Positions 1 to 10,632 of a stretch of 44,110 nucleotides of DNA are shown here, piece after piece. The first letter of the stretch is position 1. Each line of letters begins with the position of its first letter. A program made the position numbers and the translations under genes. The DNA comes from Chara braunii (taxonomy: Eukaryota; Streptophyta; Charophyceae; Charales; Characeae): the NCBI GenBank assembly GCA_003427395.1, contig BFEA01000004.1, positions 4,146,482-4,190,591 of the forward strand. The letters run 5' to 3'. A model generated the notes under the pieces. That model was not told the DNA's origin. It did not search any database and saw nothing but the letters and a program-made list of their open reading frames with translations.

Positions 1-230
1 GAAACTTTGCGGCACCTAGCCTAGATCTCGTTCATAATACTCTTCTGACATATCCTACTCATCATAAATCGACAGATATATACAAAAAAAAAAAAAGGAA
101 GTAGTCCTCTTTCTATTTTTTATTTTTTTATTTTATCTGTTGATTAGGGCTGGAGGAAAGTATTGTTGGGTTGGTTACCTCCCTCCGTTTTCCCTCCCAC
201 CCACCCCTTGCATGCATCACGTTTCGGTAC
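1..230. other. Non-coding stretch upstream of element 1 gag
   Basis: AT-rich sequence with a poly-A run near 82-96 and T-rich runs near 110-138. I see no coding segment, no tRNA-complementary primer binding site and no copy of the LTR found at 6213. The 5' LTR and PBS of element 1 therefore lie outside the window or are lost. Confidence 0.5.
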
Positions 231-536
231 AGTGCCACGTCAGCAGTGCCACGTCACAGTGCCAGATCAGCAGTGCCACGTCACAGTGCCAAGTCAGCAG
301 TGCCACGTCACAGTGCTAGATCAGCAGTGCCACGTCAGCAGTGCCAGGTCACATTGCCACGTCGGACATAGTGCCACGACAGCAGTGCCACGTCAGACAC
401 AGTGCCACATCAGCAGTGACGTCCGACACAGTGCCACGTCAGCAGTACCACGTTAGACATAGTGCCACGTCAGCAGTGCCACATCAGCAGTGCCACATCA
501 GCAGTGCCACGTAAGCAGCAGTGCCACGTCAGCAAC
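231..536. repeat. CCACGTCA minisatellite in the leader of element 1
   Basis: Tandem array of units of about 14-27 bp built on CAGTGCCACGTCAG. The octamer CCACGTCA occurs exactly nine times, starting at 235, 249, 276, 303, 330, 388, 434, 465 and 524. Three successive steps are exactly 27 bp, and degenerate copies (CCAGATCA, CCACATCA, CCACGTTA) fill the gaps. The array stops one base before the first plausible gag ATG at 537. Its complement TGACGTGG is the G/C-hybrid box bound by plant bZIP factors. That is family knowledge; binding here is inference. Confidence 0.85.
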
Positions 537-2300
537 ATGACGGGCCTGCCAGGCCAACTGGCCAATGAGACCATTGCCGCCTACAAGCAGCGTTGCCTGG
601 CTCAGATAGAGGCTGAGGAACAACGCCTGCTGGCAGTCGAGGCTCCCCGCGTACAGGCTGAAGAGGCAGCAGCAGCAGAGAAGCTGCGGCTACAGGCCGA
701 TGCAGACGCAGATTCCTAGGCTCGCCGCAAGGAAGCCCAGGATCTGCTACAGCGGCATGAAGCCACAAGCATCGACAGACTCAAGTTCTGGCTGTTTGAA
801 CCGAATGGCGACGAGGCAACACCGGAAGAGCAGCATAAGGAGTTCCTCTCCAAACTAGTGACACGGTTGCTGTATGCTTGCAACTACCAACGGTCAGAGT
901 TGGAGAGATAGTACGAGGACCTGACGCAACAGCATCAGGAGTTGGCGACGCTCCGCCACACAGTGCAGAGCCATGAGGATGCAACTCGGGCACTCAATGC
1001 CCGACTGCTTGACCTGGAACAGGCTGTACCAGGACCAACTGCTGGGGCTTCTAGCAGTGCACCCTCTAGCCGCCAAGTGGAGGAACGCGTTGACCACATC
1101 CTGGCAATGCTCGGCGACATTAACACCTTCGCTGCGCCGTCCACCATCAGCACTCAGCTGCAAACCTTGAAGACCGAGGTCCAACCGTTGCAGTCGACGA
1201 ACGCAGATGGCAATCAGAAGATGCCAACTTTCCAACTGGAAAAGTTCGACGACTACGCGCAGCAAGATCCGACCCTCTGGTGGGAGGCATTCACGGCGCA
1301 ACTCGGGATTCTGCCTGTCGCTAAGCACAAGTACATCGGCGCCCTGTTCCTGAACTCAAAGGGCGGATGCGAGACCTGGTTGACCCACCTGGCAACCTCC
1401 TACGGCGTCGACGTACCGGACCTCAAGGACAAGATCACATGGGAAGAACTGACACGGTTGTGGGAAGAAGCGGTTCATCGTCGACGACGCGCCAGCACTC
1501 TCTATCAACCTACTGTTCACCATGTCATAGGGCAACACAACAACACGGGACTGGCTCACGGAGTGGCAGAAGATTGCGGTTGTGCCCAATCTGAACTTAC
1601 CATTCGAGCATATTAGTGAGTTCTACAACAGGTCCTGTGCTGCATTGAGCCAGGCTCTTGGTGATCGCGAGCAGTACTCAACCTTCGCGGAGATCATTGA
1701 CAAAGCGAGGGAGATCATCAAGACCAACAGGTCAGCTGCACACAAGAAATCAACATTATGGCAACCGACCTATGTGGAGAAGGTACGAACTGGTCCGCGA
1801 CAGCAGCACTTCGCTGCAGTCCAGCAGGACAGTGGAGATAACCCAGCAACCACTCCAGCATCAAGTGACGGAGATCAGGTGGCTGCTGTCCAGCCGCGAA
1901 GCAACAACAAGTCCCGCAACAATGGGAAGGCGAAATCCGCATCGGACGCCGGAAATGGACAGCCAGGACAGTTTCCATGGGTCAAGTTTGGCTTGACCGA
2001 GGCGGAGTACAAGGTCCGCGGCCGCTACGGCAGCTGCTATTGGTGCAACAGCACCAAGCACAAGACCTCCCTATGCCAAGATCAAGGCAAGGAGGATGTG
2101 CGACCCCGCCTCAGCTCGGGAAACNNAGCTCTGCGGAAGGTGAGGCGACTCCACCTTCTACTCCGCCAGATTCGGCCGCCTTGCTAGCGGCCTCCTACAC
2201 ATCTGGGGAGGATGCGAATGTCGCAAGTCCTCGGTACACTTACGAGGACTATGCTGTCCACTTGGTTCCACCGCTGAACCAGCCGCTCCACGTGCAATAG
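537..2300 (+). pseudogene. gag: Element 1 gag (Ty3/gypsy), disrupted
   Basis: The start at ATG 537 follows the minisatellite directly. The N-terminus is Gln/Glu/Ala-rich and probably coiled coil, followed by the capsid-like core (FQLEKFDDYAQQDPTLWW near 1230-1285, ALFLNSKGG near 1341-1367). The C-terminus has a CCHC zinc knuckle of form C-x2-C-x4-H-x4-C (CYWCNSTKHKTSLC, about 2035-2080). Gag packages the element RNA into cytoplasmic virus-like particles. The frame is broken by TAG at 717-719 and 909-911, and a frameshift between about 1500 and 1560 moves the reading to the frame open to 2187. An ambiguous NN at 2125-2126 coincides with return to the first frame, which then ends at TAG 2298-2300. 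The number of lesions implies an inactive copy. Confidence 0.82.
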
Positions 2301-2981
2301 TCCACCGCATGCACGGTTTCATCACCATTGACAACCGATTCGGCAGCTTCGCCGCAATCTATCGCCGGGGATTCGATGTCATGGTGAAGACTTGATGAGC
2401 TCGACCCGTTAACGTTCACGGACTTCCAGTGGATGCCCGTTCCCTCGACCGGACGATTGCCGAAACCGCATTGCAATGTGCTCATGGCACAATTGCGGGA
2501 CTACTTGCACACTGCAGCACCAGCTCCGTTGATGGACGCCGGAGCAGAGGTTGTCGACCTTCACGTTTACATCGCGAAGATCGACCGCGAGTTCAAGACG
2601 CAACGGTACGACGAGATCGACGCACCATTGCTATACATACGCATTCAGATCGGAGAGGCGACCTGCAGTGCCTTGATCGATTGCGGAGCATCTCGCAACT
2701 ACATCAGCCAGGACTTCATGGTACGCGCCGGCCTTGGCCCACGTGTCCGGAGGAAGTCCCAGCCTCCGCAAGTCACCCTGGCAGACGGTCATACGCACAA
2801 GTCCATCGACCGGTGCATTGACGCCGTCCCAGCGTACTTTGCCCCTCACGCAAGTGAGGCAGTGTCCTTTGACATTCTGGACACCAAATTCGACATGATC
2901 TTGGGCATGTCATGGCTGCGAAGCAAGGATCACCCGGTGAACTTCTTCAACCGCACCGTTCACGTTCGTGATCGGAACTGA
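2301..2981 (+). pseudogene. Element 1 aspartic protease
   Basis: Retropepsin-like domain in the same frame as the gag C-terminus and the downstream RT. The catalytic loop reads ALIDCGASRNYIS, with Asp at 2679-2681; Cys replaces the usual Ser/Thr after Asp, a variant common in plant Ty3/gypsy proteases. The second hallmark DMILGMSWL lies near 2896-2922. The enzyme would cut the Gag-Pol polyprotein. Stops at 2298-2300 and 2385-2387 separate it from gag, and TGA at 2979-2981 separates it from RT, whose frame simply continues. The best open segment starts at ATG 2433. A non-functional domain of a once continuous polyprotein is the simplest reading. Confidence 0.85.
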
Positions 2982-4650
2982 GTATTAGTTCCAGGCACAG
3001 TGCCTCTTCCTCATCCTTCGATTAGCTGCCACGTGATATCCGCCGCAAGCATGCGATCTTCCATCATCAGAGACGACATCGAGGAGATGGGGGTGTGTTT
3101 TCTCCACGCCCTCCTGCCACATGACGCTTCATCGACGGACTCACCTTCGGATCCACGCATCACCGAGCTTCTCGACACCTACAGCGACGTGTTGAAAGGC
3201 CCGCACGGAGTAGTACCTGATCGACCCATCCGCCACGAGATCATCCTCGAGGACGGGGCCGTACCTCCGCGCGACTGCATCTACCGAATGAGCGAGGAAG
3301 AGTTAAGTGTGCTTCGGGCACAACTCGACGACCTTCTAGAGAAAGGTTGGATTCGGCCTAGCTCATCGCCATACGGTGCTCCTGTTCTCTTCGTCCGGAA
3401 GAAGAACAAGGACCTGCGGTTGTGCATCGATTATCGCAAGTTCAACTCGCAGACGATCAGGAACGCCGGCCCTCTCCCACGCATCGACGACCTTCTCGAG
3501 CGATTGGGCGGTGCCCAGTTCTTCTCTAAGCTGGATCTCAAGTCAGGGTACCACCAACTCGAGATTCGCAAGGAGGATCGCTACAAGACCACGTTCAAGA
3601 CTCGGTATGGGCATTTCGAATGGCTGGTCATGCCATTTGGCCTTACGAATGCCCCANCCACTTTCCAAGCGGCTATGACGACGGAGTTTCGACACATGCT
3701 GGATCATTTCGTACTTATCTACCTCGACGACATTCTGGTTTACAGCCGGAGTCTGGACGAGCATGTGGAACACCTGCGCACCGTTTTGGAGCGGCTACGA
3801 CAGGCCAAGTACAAAGCAAACCGCGACAAGTGCGAGTTCGCACAGAAGGAGCTGGAGTACTTGGGACACTATGTGACGCCGCAAGGCATCAGTCCGCTTG
3901 CGGACAAGATCGAGGCCCTACGAGTATGGCCCGAGCCCACCAACACCACGGACGTTCGTTCATTCATGGGGTTGGCGGGCTACTATCAGCGATTCATCAC
4001 CGGATACTCCAGGATTGCTGCACCTATGACGAGGTTACAGTCGCCAAAGGTGCCATTCGTATTCGATGACGACGCACACCGGTCATTCCAAGCACTTAAG
4101 ACGGCTATGATCATGGCACCCGTCCTTAGCATCTATAACCCCACCCTGCCGACACGAGTGACTATGGACGCTTCCGGCTATGGCATTGGGGCAGTCTTGG
4201 AACAGAGCACGACGGCGTCGATTGGCACCCTGTGGAGTATTTCAGCCACAAAGTGCCTCCTATCAACTCGCTTGATGATGCAAGGAAGAAGGAGCTGCTT
4301 GCATTCGTGATGGCTCTCAAACGCCGGCGGCACTTCCTCCTTGGGCGTCGTAGTTTCACATGGATCACAGACAACAATCCATTGACCTACTACAAGACGC
4401 AGGACACGGTGAGCAGCACGATCGGACGATGGATGTACTTCATCGACCAATTTGACTTCTCACCAAAGCATGTCCCAGGCCTCTCCAATCGCGCAGCAGA
4501 TGCACTCTCGCGAAGACCTGATTTTTGCGCTGTGTCACATCATGCCTTCGCATTCGACGAGGAGCTTCAGCGACATTATCAGTCTAATCCGGACTTCGGC
4601 ACGCTCTATGCTAATTATCTTCGGATCACCCGCCGGCCAGCCATTACCGC
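2982..4650 (+). pseudogene. pol: Element 1 reverse transcriptase and RNase H
   Basis: RT copies the element RNA and RNase H degrades the RNA strand. The motifs appear in order: [61 protein letters not shown] (with an N at 3657), and the catalytic YLDD at 3720-3731 in the context LIYLDDILVYS. The connection region has YLGHYVTPQGI and RSFMGLAGYYQRFI. RNase H begins with MDASGYGIGAVL (first Asp at 4167-4169), then ARKKELLAFV, ITDNNPLTY and NRAADALSRR. A frameshift near 4207, inside early RNase H, separates the two open segments. All catalytic acids I can locate are kept, so decay here looks recent relative to element 2. Confidence 0.92.
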
Positions 4651-6188
4651 ATTGCCAACGGGTACTTGCTCCTCCACTCGAGAGGCAAGGACTTACTATG
4701 TGTCCCACGCGACCGTCGTCTTCGGACTCGCCTCCTCAGCGAGTACCATGATTCACGACTCGTCGGCCATTTCGGAGCCAACCGCACTATTGCACGGCTT
4801 CGACAGCAATTCCGATGGCCGACCTCATTACCGATGTCACTCGGTATTGCGACTCTTGCAAAGTTTGCCGACGCAGCAAGCCCCGCATTCGACAGCAATT
4901 CCGATGGCCCGACCTCATTACCGATGTCACTCGGTATTGCGACTCTTGCGAAGTTTGCCGATGCAGCAAGCCCCGCAACCGCAATCCCCACGACGAGTTA
5001 CACCCGATGCCTATCCCACGGGAACCCGGTCTCTCCATTGCCATGGACATCACCGGTCTGTTTTCTCGCGACCAGCTCGGGTACGACGACATCCTCACGG
5101 TTGTGGACCGATTGAGTAAGTACGCGCGTTTTCTCCCTTGCAAGTACTACTCCACGACTCCCGAGCTCGCACGCCTCCTGCACACTGGTTGGATTTGTGG
5201 CCACGGTGTACTAGAAGACATTGTCAGCGACCGCGACACTCGTTTCATGTTGGCTTTTTGGACTGCTCTCATGCAGGAGTCCGGCACAACAATGAAACCA
5301 AGTTCGGCTCGACATCCTCAGACAGACGGGCAGACGGAGCGGGCACATCAAACCGCTCAAATGATGCTTCGTACGCTCATCCGTCCGGACCAGAAAGATT
5401 GGGTTGACCGCCTCCCCGACATCGAGTTCGCCTACAACACTTTGGTGCATTCGGCGATCGGCGTGACTCCATTCGAGTTGCACCACGGTGGACGGAAAGG
5501 CCGGATCTTGGCAGACCTTCTCCTCCCTCGACCAGCCGACATTGACGCTGCTTGCTCTCCCGCTTTCGTCCGGAAGTACAGGGAATTGCTGACTCAAGCC
5601 CGCGCAAATATGCAAAAGGCTAAAGTCCGCATGCATCAGCAAGCCAACATGCGTCGAGTACCATGTCCCATCCGCGCCGGTGATCTGGTTTGGGTCTCCG
5701 CGGAAGAGTTTGCACAGGAACAGGATGTTTCACGCAAACTGCTTCCCAAGTGGTTTGGACCTTGGTCTGTGACAGCAAGCGCGGGCGATGAGCCCGATGG
5801 CCCTTCATTTGTGATTAACATTCCAGAGCATGTGACGGTCCATCCGGTCTTCCACGCCTCGAAGCTGGCAACATACACGCCAACCAAGAGCGACGACTTT
5901 CCGGACCGACGATCGCAGGACCCTCCTTCTATGGATGGCCATCAGGAAGTTGACCGCGTCATCTTCGATCGCAAGTACGGCAGCAAGCCGCAGCAATACA
6001 AAGTCACATTGAAAGCATGCGATCGCGACGACACTCGGTGGATTTCAGGCGCAGATTTGAAAGCATTCGCACCGCTGATCTACGCGCATTATGAAAAGCG
6101 CAGGTTAGCTGAGGAAGCTTCACGACCAGCCCCTCCCACCCGGACTGTGGTCCCTCCCTCAGACAGACAGCTTCGCCCTCGCAGGTAA
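4651..6188 (+). pseudogene. Element 1 integrase with C-terminal chromodomain
   Basis: The N-terminal HHCC zinc-binding domain spans about 4670-4980 and is split by two frameshifts, near 4655 and at 4819. The DDE core follows in one long frame: MDITG (Asp 5046-5048), VSDRDTRF (Asp 5229-5231) and TDGQTERA (Glu 5337-5339), with 35 residues between the last two, as in retroviral integrases. A GPY/F module (PKWFGPWSV, near 5746-5772) precedes a chromodomain at about 5940-6110 with HQEVDRVIFDR, QYKVTLKAC and TRWISGADLKAFAP. Chromodomains of this kind direct chromovirus insertion to marked chromatin. The ORF ends at TAA 6186-6188, twelve bases before the polypurine tract. The C-terminal 450 codons are intact. 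Confidence 0.92.
4801..4979 (+). repeat. Tandem 90-bp duplication in integrase zinc domain
   Basis: The segment beginning CGACAGCAATTCCGATGG occurs at 4801-4889 and again at 4890-4979. Each copy encodes the CxxC half of the zinc-binding domain (RYCDSCKVCRRSKPR and RYCDSCEVCRCSKPR). The second copy is 90 bp and in frame; the first has lost one C in the run after CGATGG near 4819, which throws the frame. Confidence 0.93.
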
Positions 6189-6200
6189 GCTCGGTTCTTC

Positions 6201-6212
6201 AAGAAGGGGGGG
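6201..6212 (+). other. Polypurine tract of element 1
   Basis: AAGAAGGGGGGG, twelve purines, lies directly before a TGTGGCATAC start and 12 bp after the pol stop. This is the expected position for the plus-strand DNA primer of a Ty3/gypsy element. Confidence 0.85.
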
Positions 6213-6530
6213 TGTGGCATACTGCGTAGCCACACGGGCCCTGCACGGCCCGTCCCGGACATTCAGCCTAAAAGCCTAAAACTTAGGGCTTACAGGCCCC
6301 GTTCCTTTCAGCCTGGAAGCTGAAAAACGAGGGCCTGCAGGCCCTACCCCGTTTCAGCCTATTTCTGGGTGATGTGTAGGCGCTCAGGCGCCATAGCCAA
6401 TTGAAGCGATTTGTATTTGAACTATGTTCTCGGCCTTAATATCTCTGAGCTTTGAGTGGGCGCCTGGCGCCATTGTGGATTCCGAATTGTCTGCATGCAT
6501 GCTAAACGGAGAAGAAAATGAGTTTGGTTG
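6213..6530 (+). repeat. LTR between elements 1 and 2
   Basis: About 318 bp starting TGTGGCATACTG right after the polypurine tract and ending just before a primer binding site. It is thus placed both as 3' LTR of element 1 and as 5' LTR of the following element. It is GC-rich, with repeated AGCCTAAAAGCC/GGCCCTGCAGG motifs in the first half. The last ~165 bp (6368-6530), rich in GGCGCC, recur near-identically at 14868-15031. The exact 3' boundary is uncertain by a few bases. Confidence 0.6.
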
Positions 6531-6533
6531 AAT

Positions 6534-6545
6534 TGGTATCAGAGC
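6534..6545 (+). other. Primer binding site, initiator Met tRNA
   Basis: TGGTATCAGAGC is the canonical plant retrotransposon PBS, complementary to the 3' end of tRNA-iMet. It lies a few bases after the LTR end and marks the 5' start of a second + strand element internal region. Confidence 0.9.
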
Positions 6546-6683
6546 ATGTTCCCGTTGTTCCACGCGCCATTGTCGTTGTTAGCAGGAAGGAGGCGTGCGC
6601 CAATTGGGTGCCAGAGCAGCAGCAGCCTTGTTGAGGAAGAAGGGCCCCCCTTAGCTGCGCTGTTGCCGCGTACCTGCAAAGAC

Positions 6684-6691
<8 letters not shown>

Positions 6692-6732
<41 letters not shown>
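6692..6732. repeat. GA microsatellite
   Basis: Uninterrupted (GA)n of roughly 19 units, beginning after GACGAA and ending before GGAATG. Confidence 0.97.
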
Positions 6733-6734
<2 letters not shown>

Positions 6735-7131
6735 TGAATTTGTTTTATATAAAAGAATAATCTTGGATCTAGTTTTCTAGGTATTTTACTATAGATTAAA
6801 AGAAACATGTGCTTATTATATTCTTTGTAGCACAATTCTTGATACAAGATTGGTTCTGCGGTCCAAGGAAGGAGGTGGTGGCCATAGCCGCCGAGCTTGG
6901 AAACGGAGAGGACGAAGAAGAAAGAAGATTGAGTAAAGGAGGAGGAAGAGACGAAGAGGAAAGAGAATCCACAACCGAAGAAGAGAAAGGAGGAACGAAG
7001 AGGAGAGAGAAGCCGTAGTCGGGGGTGAAGGAAGAAAGAAGTAAGAAAGAAGGAAGAAAAGGAAGGAGGGTGAAGGAGGAAATCGAAGGATGGTGGACTG
7101 AATGGGTCAACAACCATAGCCGAGTTGGGCG

Positions 7132-7296
7132 GTGACCAAGGGGTTGACCGAGGAGTTGATCGGGGTTGATCGAGGTGTGACCGGGGTTGATCAAGGTGTT
7201 GATTGAGGTGTTGATCGACGTTGACCAAGGCATTGACCAGGGAGTTGACCACCATTGACCAGCGTTGACCGGAGCGATTGACCACGAAATTGACCA
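7132..7296. repeat. GTTGACC-type minisatellite
   Basis: Degenerate 12-13 bp units of the form GTTGACCAAGGN. TTGACC occurs exactly eight times (starts 7144, 7221, 7233, 7245, 7255, 7265, 7278, 7290), and TTGATC variants fill the left half. TTGAC[C/T] is the W-box core recognised by WRKY factors. That equivalence is family knowledge; function here is not shown. Confidence 0.8.
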
Positions 7297-8003
7297 AGCT
7301 GGAGTTGGTATACTCTCGCCAAGCCTTCAGCCTATCCCCTCGCCCTATGGATGCACTCACCCCATGGGATTTGCTGAGTCTATTTGTCTCTTCTTTCATC
7401 ATTGAGTTTCTTCTGTCTAGGTGATAGGAAGTCCGTGTATGAGGTCGTAGAGCTTTGTTGACCAAACCCACACGGGCTGAGTAGGGCTTAAGTCCATGTC
7501 TGACGACTGATTGTCCCGGAGGACGAACCCTCCCAAGGACCGGTGTAGACCGGCGGGCTGCTCAGTGTCGCATGGTAGGCCCAAAATCCGAGTTGTGGGC
7601 TGCACAACCACCTGTCTAAGTCTTGAGAGGACTTGCTGATCGCGTCGTCCTGTTTGCGACGTTAAAAAATTCCTGAGGAGTTGTGGGGGATCTGCTTAAA
7701 TGCCTCCTGATCAGCATTGAAGTCCTATAGTGACAGCCATAACTGAAGGTCTAGGCTAGAGACCCTAGTTGACAGGGTTCTTAACCGGAGTGAAAGCCAG
7801 GTGGGTTGACTGCAGGTGCAAGGCATCTGGGTCGAGGTCTTTGTAAAGATAGTAGTGGCGAAAGCTTCCGTCGGCTGTGGTAACCTGGCTGGAGCAAAGG
7901 GGAGGACTTTGTGGTCTTTAGAGAGTCAGTTAATTAGTTAGCCAGTGGGTGGAGGTCTAAGTGGTGAGGAGTGGAACTGTCACTCGGTTGTGCATCTTTC
8001 ACC

Positions 8004-9950
8004 ATGGTGGACACGAGTAGCGGTAAGAGCACCACCCCATACACCAAGGCTCAGGAAGAGCAAGCCGCCACCATATTAAAAGAGAAAAGAGGAGGCCAAG
8101 GAGGAGTTGATCAAGCAAGCTAAGAAGTTGGCCTTACTGGAGGAGCAGGCGGCGAAGAAATAGAAGTTGCAGGAGGAGATGGAGAAGTTGCAAAGAGAAG
8201 AAGAAGAAGAAACGTTAAAGGCGGTAGAAGAAGAAGAAGTGGAAGAGGAAGTGCAGGAAGAACCGCCCTTGGAGATAAAGAGTAAAAGAGAAAGAGGGGA
8301 GTCAAGCGACACGAAGATGGGGGACCGGTGGATGGAAAAGATGATTTCAAAGTGGGTCGTGAATCTGTCTTTGGGAGAAACAGAAGAGGCGATCATGTAT
8401 GTTCCCACAGCAGAACAAGAGGCAGTGATACGAGAACTGGACGCAGAGGAAGATCCTCTACGCCGCCAAACAATCGAAAACGAAAAGAAGTTGGAGTGGA
8501 AGCTGCACCTCACCAGAGAGAAGCAAGGACTGGAGGTAGCAGGTAAGATGGAGAAGGAATTGAGGGGGATACGTGAGCAGCGAAGGAGATGGAAAGCCAT
8601 GCAAGAACAATACCAGTTCGTGAGGGGCCAGGATATAGCATTGCAATCCATACGCCTGGGATTCAGACAATTTGTACGCCAGATGATGTTGCACGTGGGC
8701 ACATAGATGAAATCGAGAATAGAAAGTACAAAGCGATTCTCTACAAGCACCATAGAAGGCGCAAAGCTTGCTGCTCCAAAGGAGGAGGAAGCTCGCCCCC
8801 GTAGAGAGCCAGTTAAGGTAAAATTTCCTGATTCCTACAGTGGGAAGAAATAAGAGAACTTCGATAATTGGTAGGCGAACCCTAATTCGTACGTCCACCT
8901 ACATAAGATCATACCTGAGGAACAGGTCCTCATCGCTTTCCACACCCTCAAAGACGAAGCGTCTATCTTCACCAGATTGCTTGCCCCCGTGGCTTAGTGT
9001 GATATTAATATGGTAGCATATTCCAAGGTCACCCCTCTTCCTGAATTCTTCAGGTTGCTTCGTGAAAGATTTGGAGATGCCACTTGGGGCCTTAGGGCCC
9101 TCTTACAAGCTACAAACCATCCACTCTCGCCAGTGGAAGAGTGGTAGGGCACTCAAGGGAGTAATAGACGAGTTAGTTGCTGTCCCTGGCCATGGGGTCA
9201 CTGAGACCCAATTAGTTCAGTTTTTCTACCGTGCCATGCCCAATGCCTTGCACGGGCACTTCTTTGAAATGACCAAATAGCCCACCATGACCTACAATAC
9301 ATTGAGTTGGGAGGTGGTGACATTCGAAGCCCAGTCAATGCCAGCATCTACTTTTTGGCACAAAAATTTGGACTAGGGGCAAAAATGGAAAGGTCATATC
9401 ATCTTTGGCCAAGTCCGGGCCAAGGATCATTTGATCCTTACTTCGGATGAGGGTGGTATGGAGGAGGTCCCCTACAACCAGATTAAGTGGGGCCTAGAGG
9501 AGGGGGATAGTGGCAGTGGTCAGGGGAGACCTACGCTACTGTCGCAGCTAAAGGGAGGCCGCAAGGAAGAGGAATAGGCCAGGGCCAAGGGGATCGGGCC
9601 TTTGGTGGTCGAGGACAAGGCGCTTAGGGGGTTGGCGGCAGAGGAAACCGCCAAGAGGGAGGTAGGGGTCAAGGTCCCCCGCAAAACCGTCCTCGCTCTA
9701 ATCGATCACCTCCCAGGAGGGGTCAATGGCACCCTGCTCTACCGCAAGGGAGACCTTGGGAAGAGGTGGATTTGGAATAGAATGTGTGGCAAAAGAGAAT
9801 ATACCAGGATCAGTGTATTTGATTCGGTGATCTGGGGCACATCATCGAATTTCGCCTCAAATATAGAGCACCCCGACAAGCAAAAGGCAACCGCCCTCAC
9901 CCCTAGACCATGTGGAGAAGAGTGCGCGCACCACAGAGAAACTCGCAAAC
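8004..9950 (+). pseudogene. gag: Element 2 gag, heavily decayed
   Basis: The start at ATG 8004 gives MVDTSSGKSTTPYTKAQ. A frameshift within about 20 codons (A-rich run near 8077-8090) leads into a Glu/Lys-rich probable coiled coil (about 8090-8280, with an in-frame TAG at 8161-8163) and then MGDRWMEKMISKWVVNLSLG onward to TAG at 8704-8706. A retrotransposon-gag-like domain continues at about 8815-9290 (KVKFPDSYSGKK, LPEFFRLLRERFGD, IDELVAVPGHGVTETQLVQF) across several stops and frameshifts. An Arg/Gly-rich linker (9540-9720) precedes a ruined zinc knuckle at 9814-9855 in which the second Cys has become Phe and the last Cys Arg. The role would have been particle assembly and RNA packaging. Confidence 0.75.
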
Positions 9951-10043
9951 CACATGTGTCTATGGCAGAGGTTGCTGCCCACTACCTAGGTAGTTGTTCA
10001 GAGACTGCTTGTGTTAGGATCTCTCTACGCACTTCCCTCATAG

Positions 10044-10632
10044 GCGTGGCAAAGAGTTGAAGGAAAGGATGCATGTCTGGGCCAAGATGAAGAAAGATGG
10101 GAAAGGACAACTAGTGTTAGTAGACATAGANNNNNNNNNNNNNNNNNNNNNNNNNNNNNNNNNNNNNNNNNNNNNNNNNNNNNNNNNNNNNNNNNNNNNN
10201 NNNNNNNNNNNNNNNNNNNNNNNNNNNNNNNNNNNNNNNNNNNNNNNNNNNNNNNNNNNNNNNNNNNNNNNNNNNNNNNNNNNNNNNNNNNNNNNNNNNN
10301 NNNNNNNNNNNNNNNNNNNNNNNNNNNNNNNNNNNNNNNNNNNNNNNNNNNNNNNNNNNNNNNNNNNNNNNNNNNNNNNNNNNNNNNNNNNNNNNNNNNN
10401 NNNNNNNNNNNNNNNNNNNNNNNNNNNNNNNNNNNNNNNNNNNNNNNNNNNNNNNNNNNNNNNNNNNNNNNNNNNNNNNNNNNNNNNNNNNNNNNNNNNN
10501 NNNNNNNNNNNNNNNNNNNNNNNNNNNNNNNNNNNNNNNNNNNNNGCGTGGCAAAGAGTTGAAGGAAAGGATGCATGTCTGGGCCAAGATGAAGAAAGAT
10601 GGGAAAGGACAACTAGTGTTAGTAGACATAGA
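10044..10632. other. Assembly gap flanked by identical 87-bp sequence
   Basis: Ns fill 10131-10545 (415 bases). The 87 bases before the gap (10044-10130, GCGTGGCAAAGAGTTG to TAGACATAGA) are repeated exactly at 10546-10632 after it. Two contig ends sharing an unmerged overlap is the simplest cause. The stretch lies inside the element 2 protease upstream region. Confidence 0.92.

Larger units (their letters stand above)
6546..8003 (+). other. Leader region of element 2
   Basis: About 1.46 kb between the PBS and the first plausible gag ATG at 8004, with no convincing coding. It holds a GA microsatellite (about 6692-6732), a purine-rich tract (about 6890-7090) and a TTGACC array. The segment near 7668-7720 (TTCCTGAGGA, then CCTCCTGATCAG) has a diverged counterpart near 18980-19025 in the leader of element 3, suggesting related leaders. 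Confidence 0.6.

Noticed and set aside
231-536. CRISPR-like direct repeats
   Set aside because: The spacing is too short and the intervals are themselves degenerate repeats. It is a minisatellite in eukaryotic repeat DNA.
6539-7471. 310-codon minus-strand ORF
   Set aside because: It reads the reverse of a GA microsatellite, a purine tract and the TTGACC array, giving low-complexity Ser/Leu/Phe and Asn/Gln runs. No real protein signal.
8076-8753. 225-codon minus-strand ORF
   Set aside because: It is antisense to the element 2 coiled-coil gag. The Ser-rich text is the complement of Glu/Lys codons.
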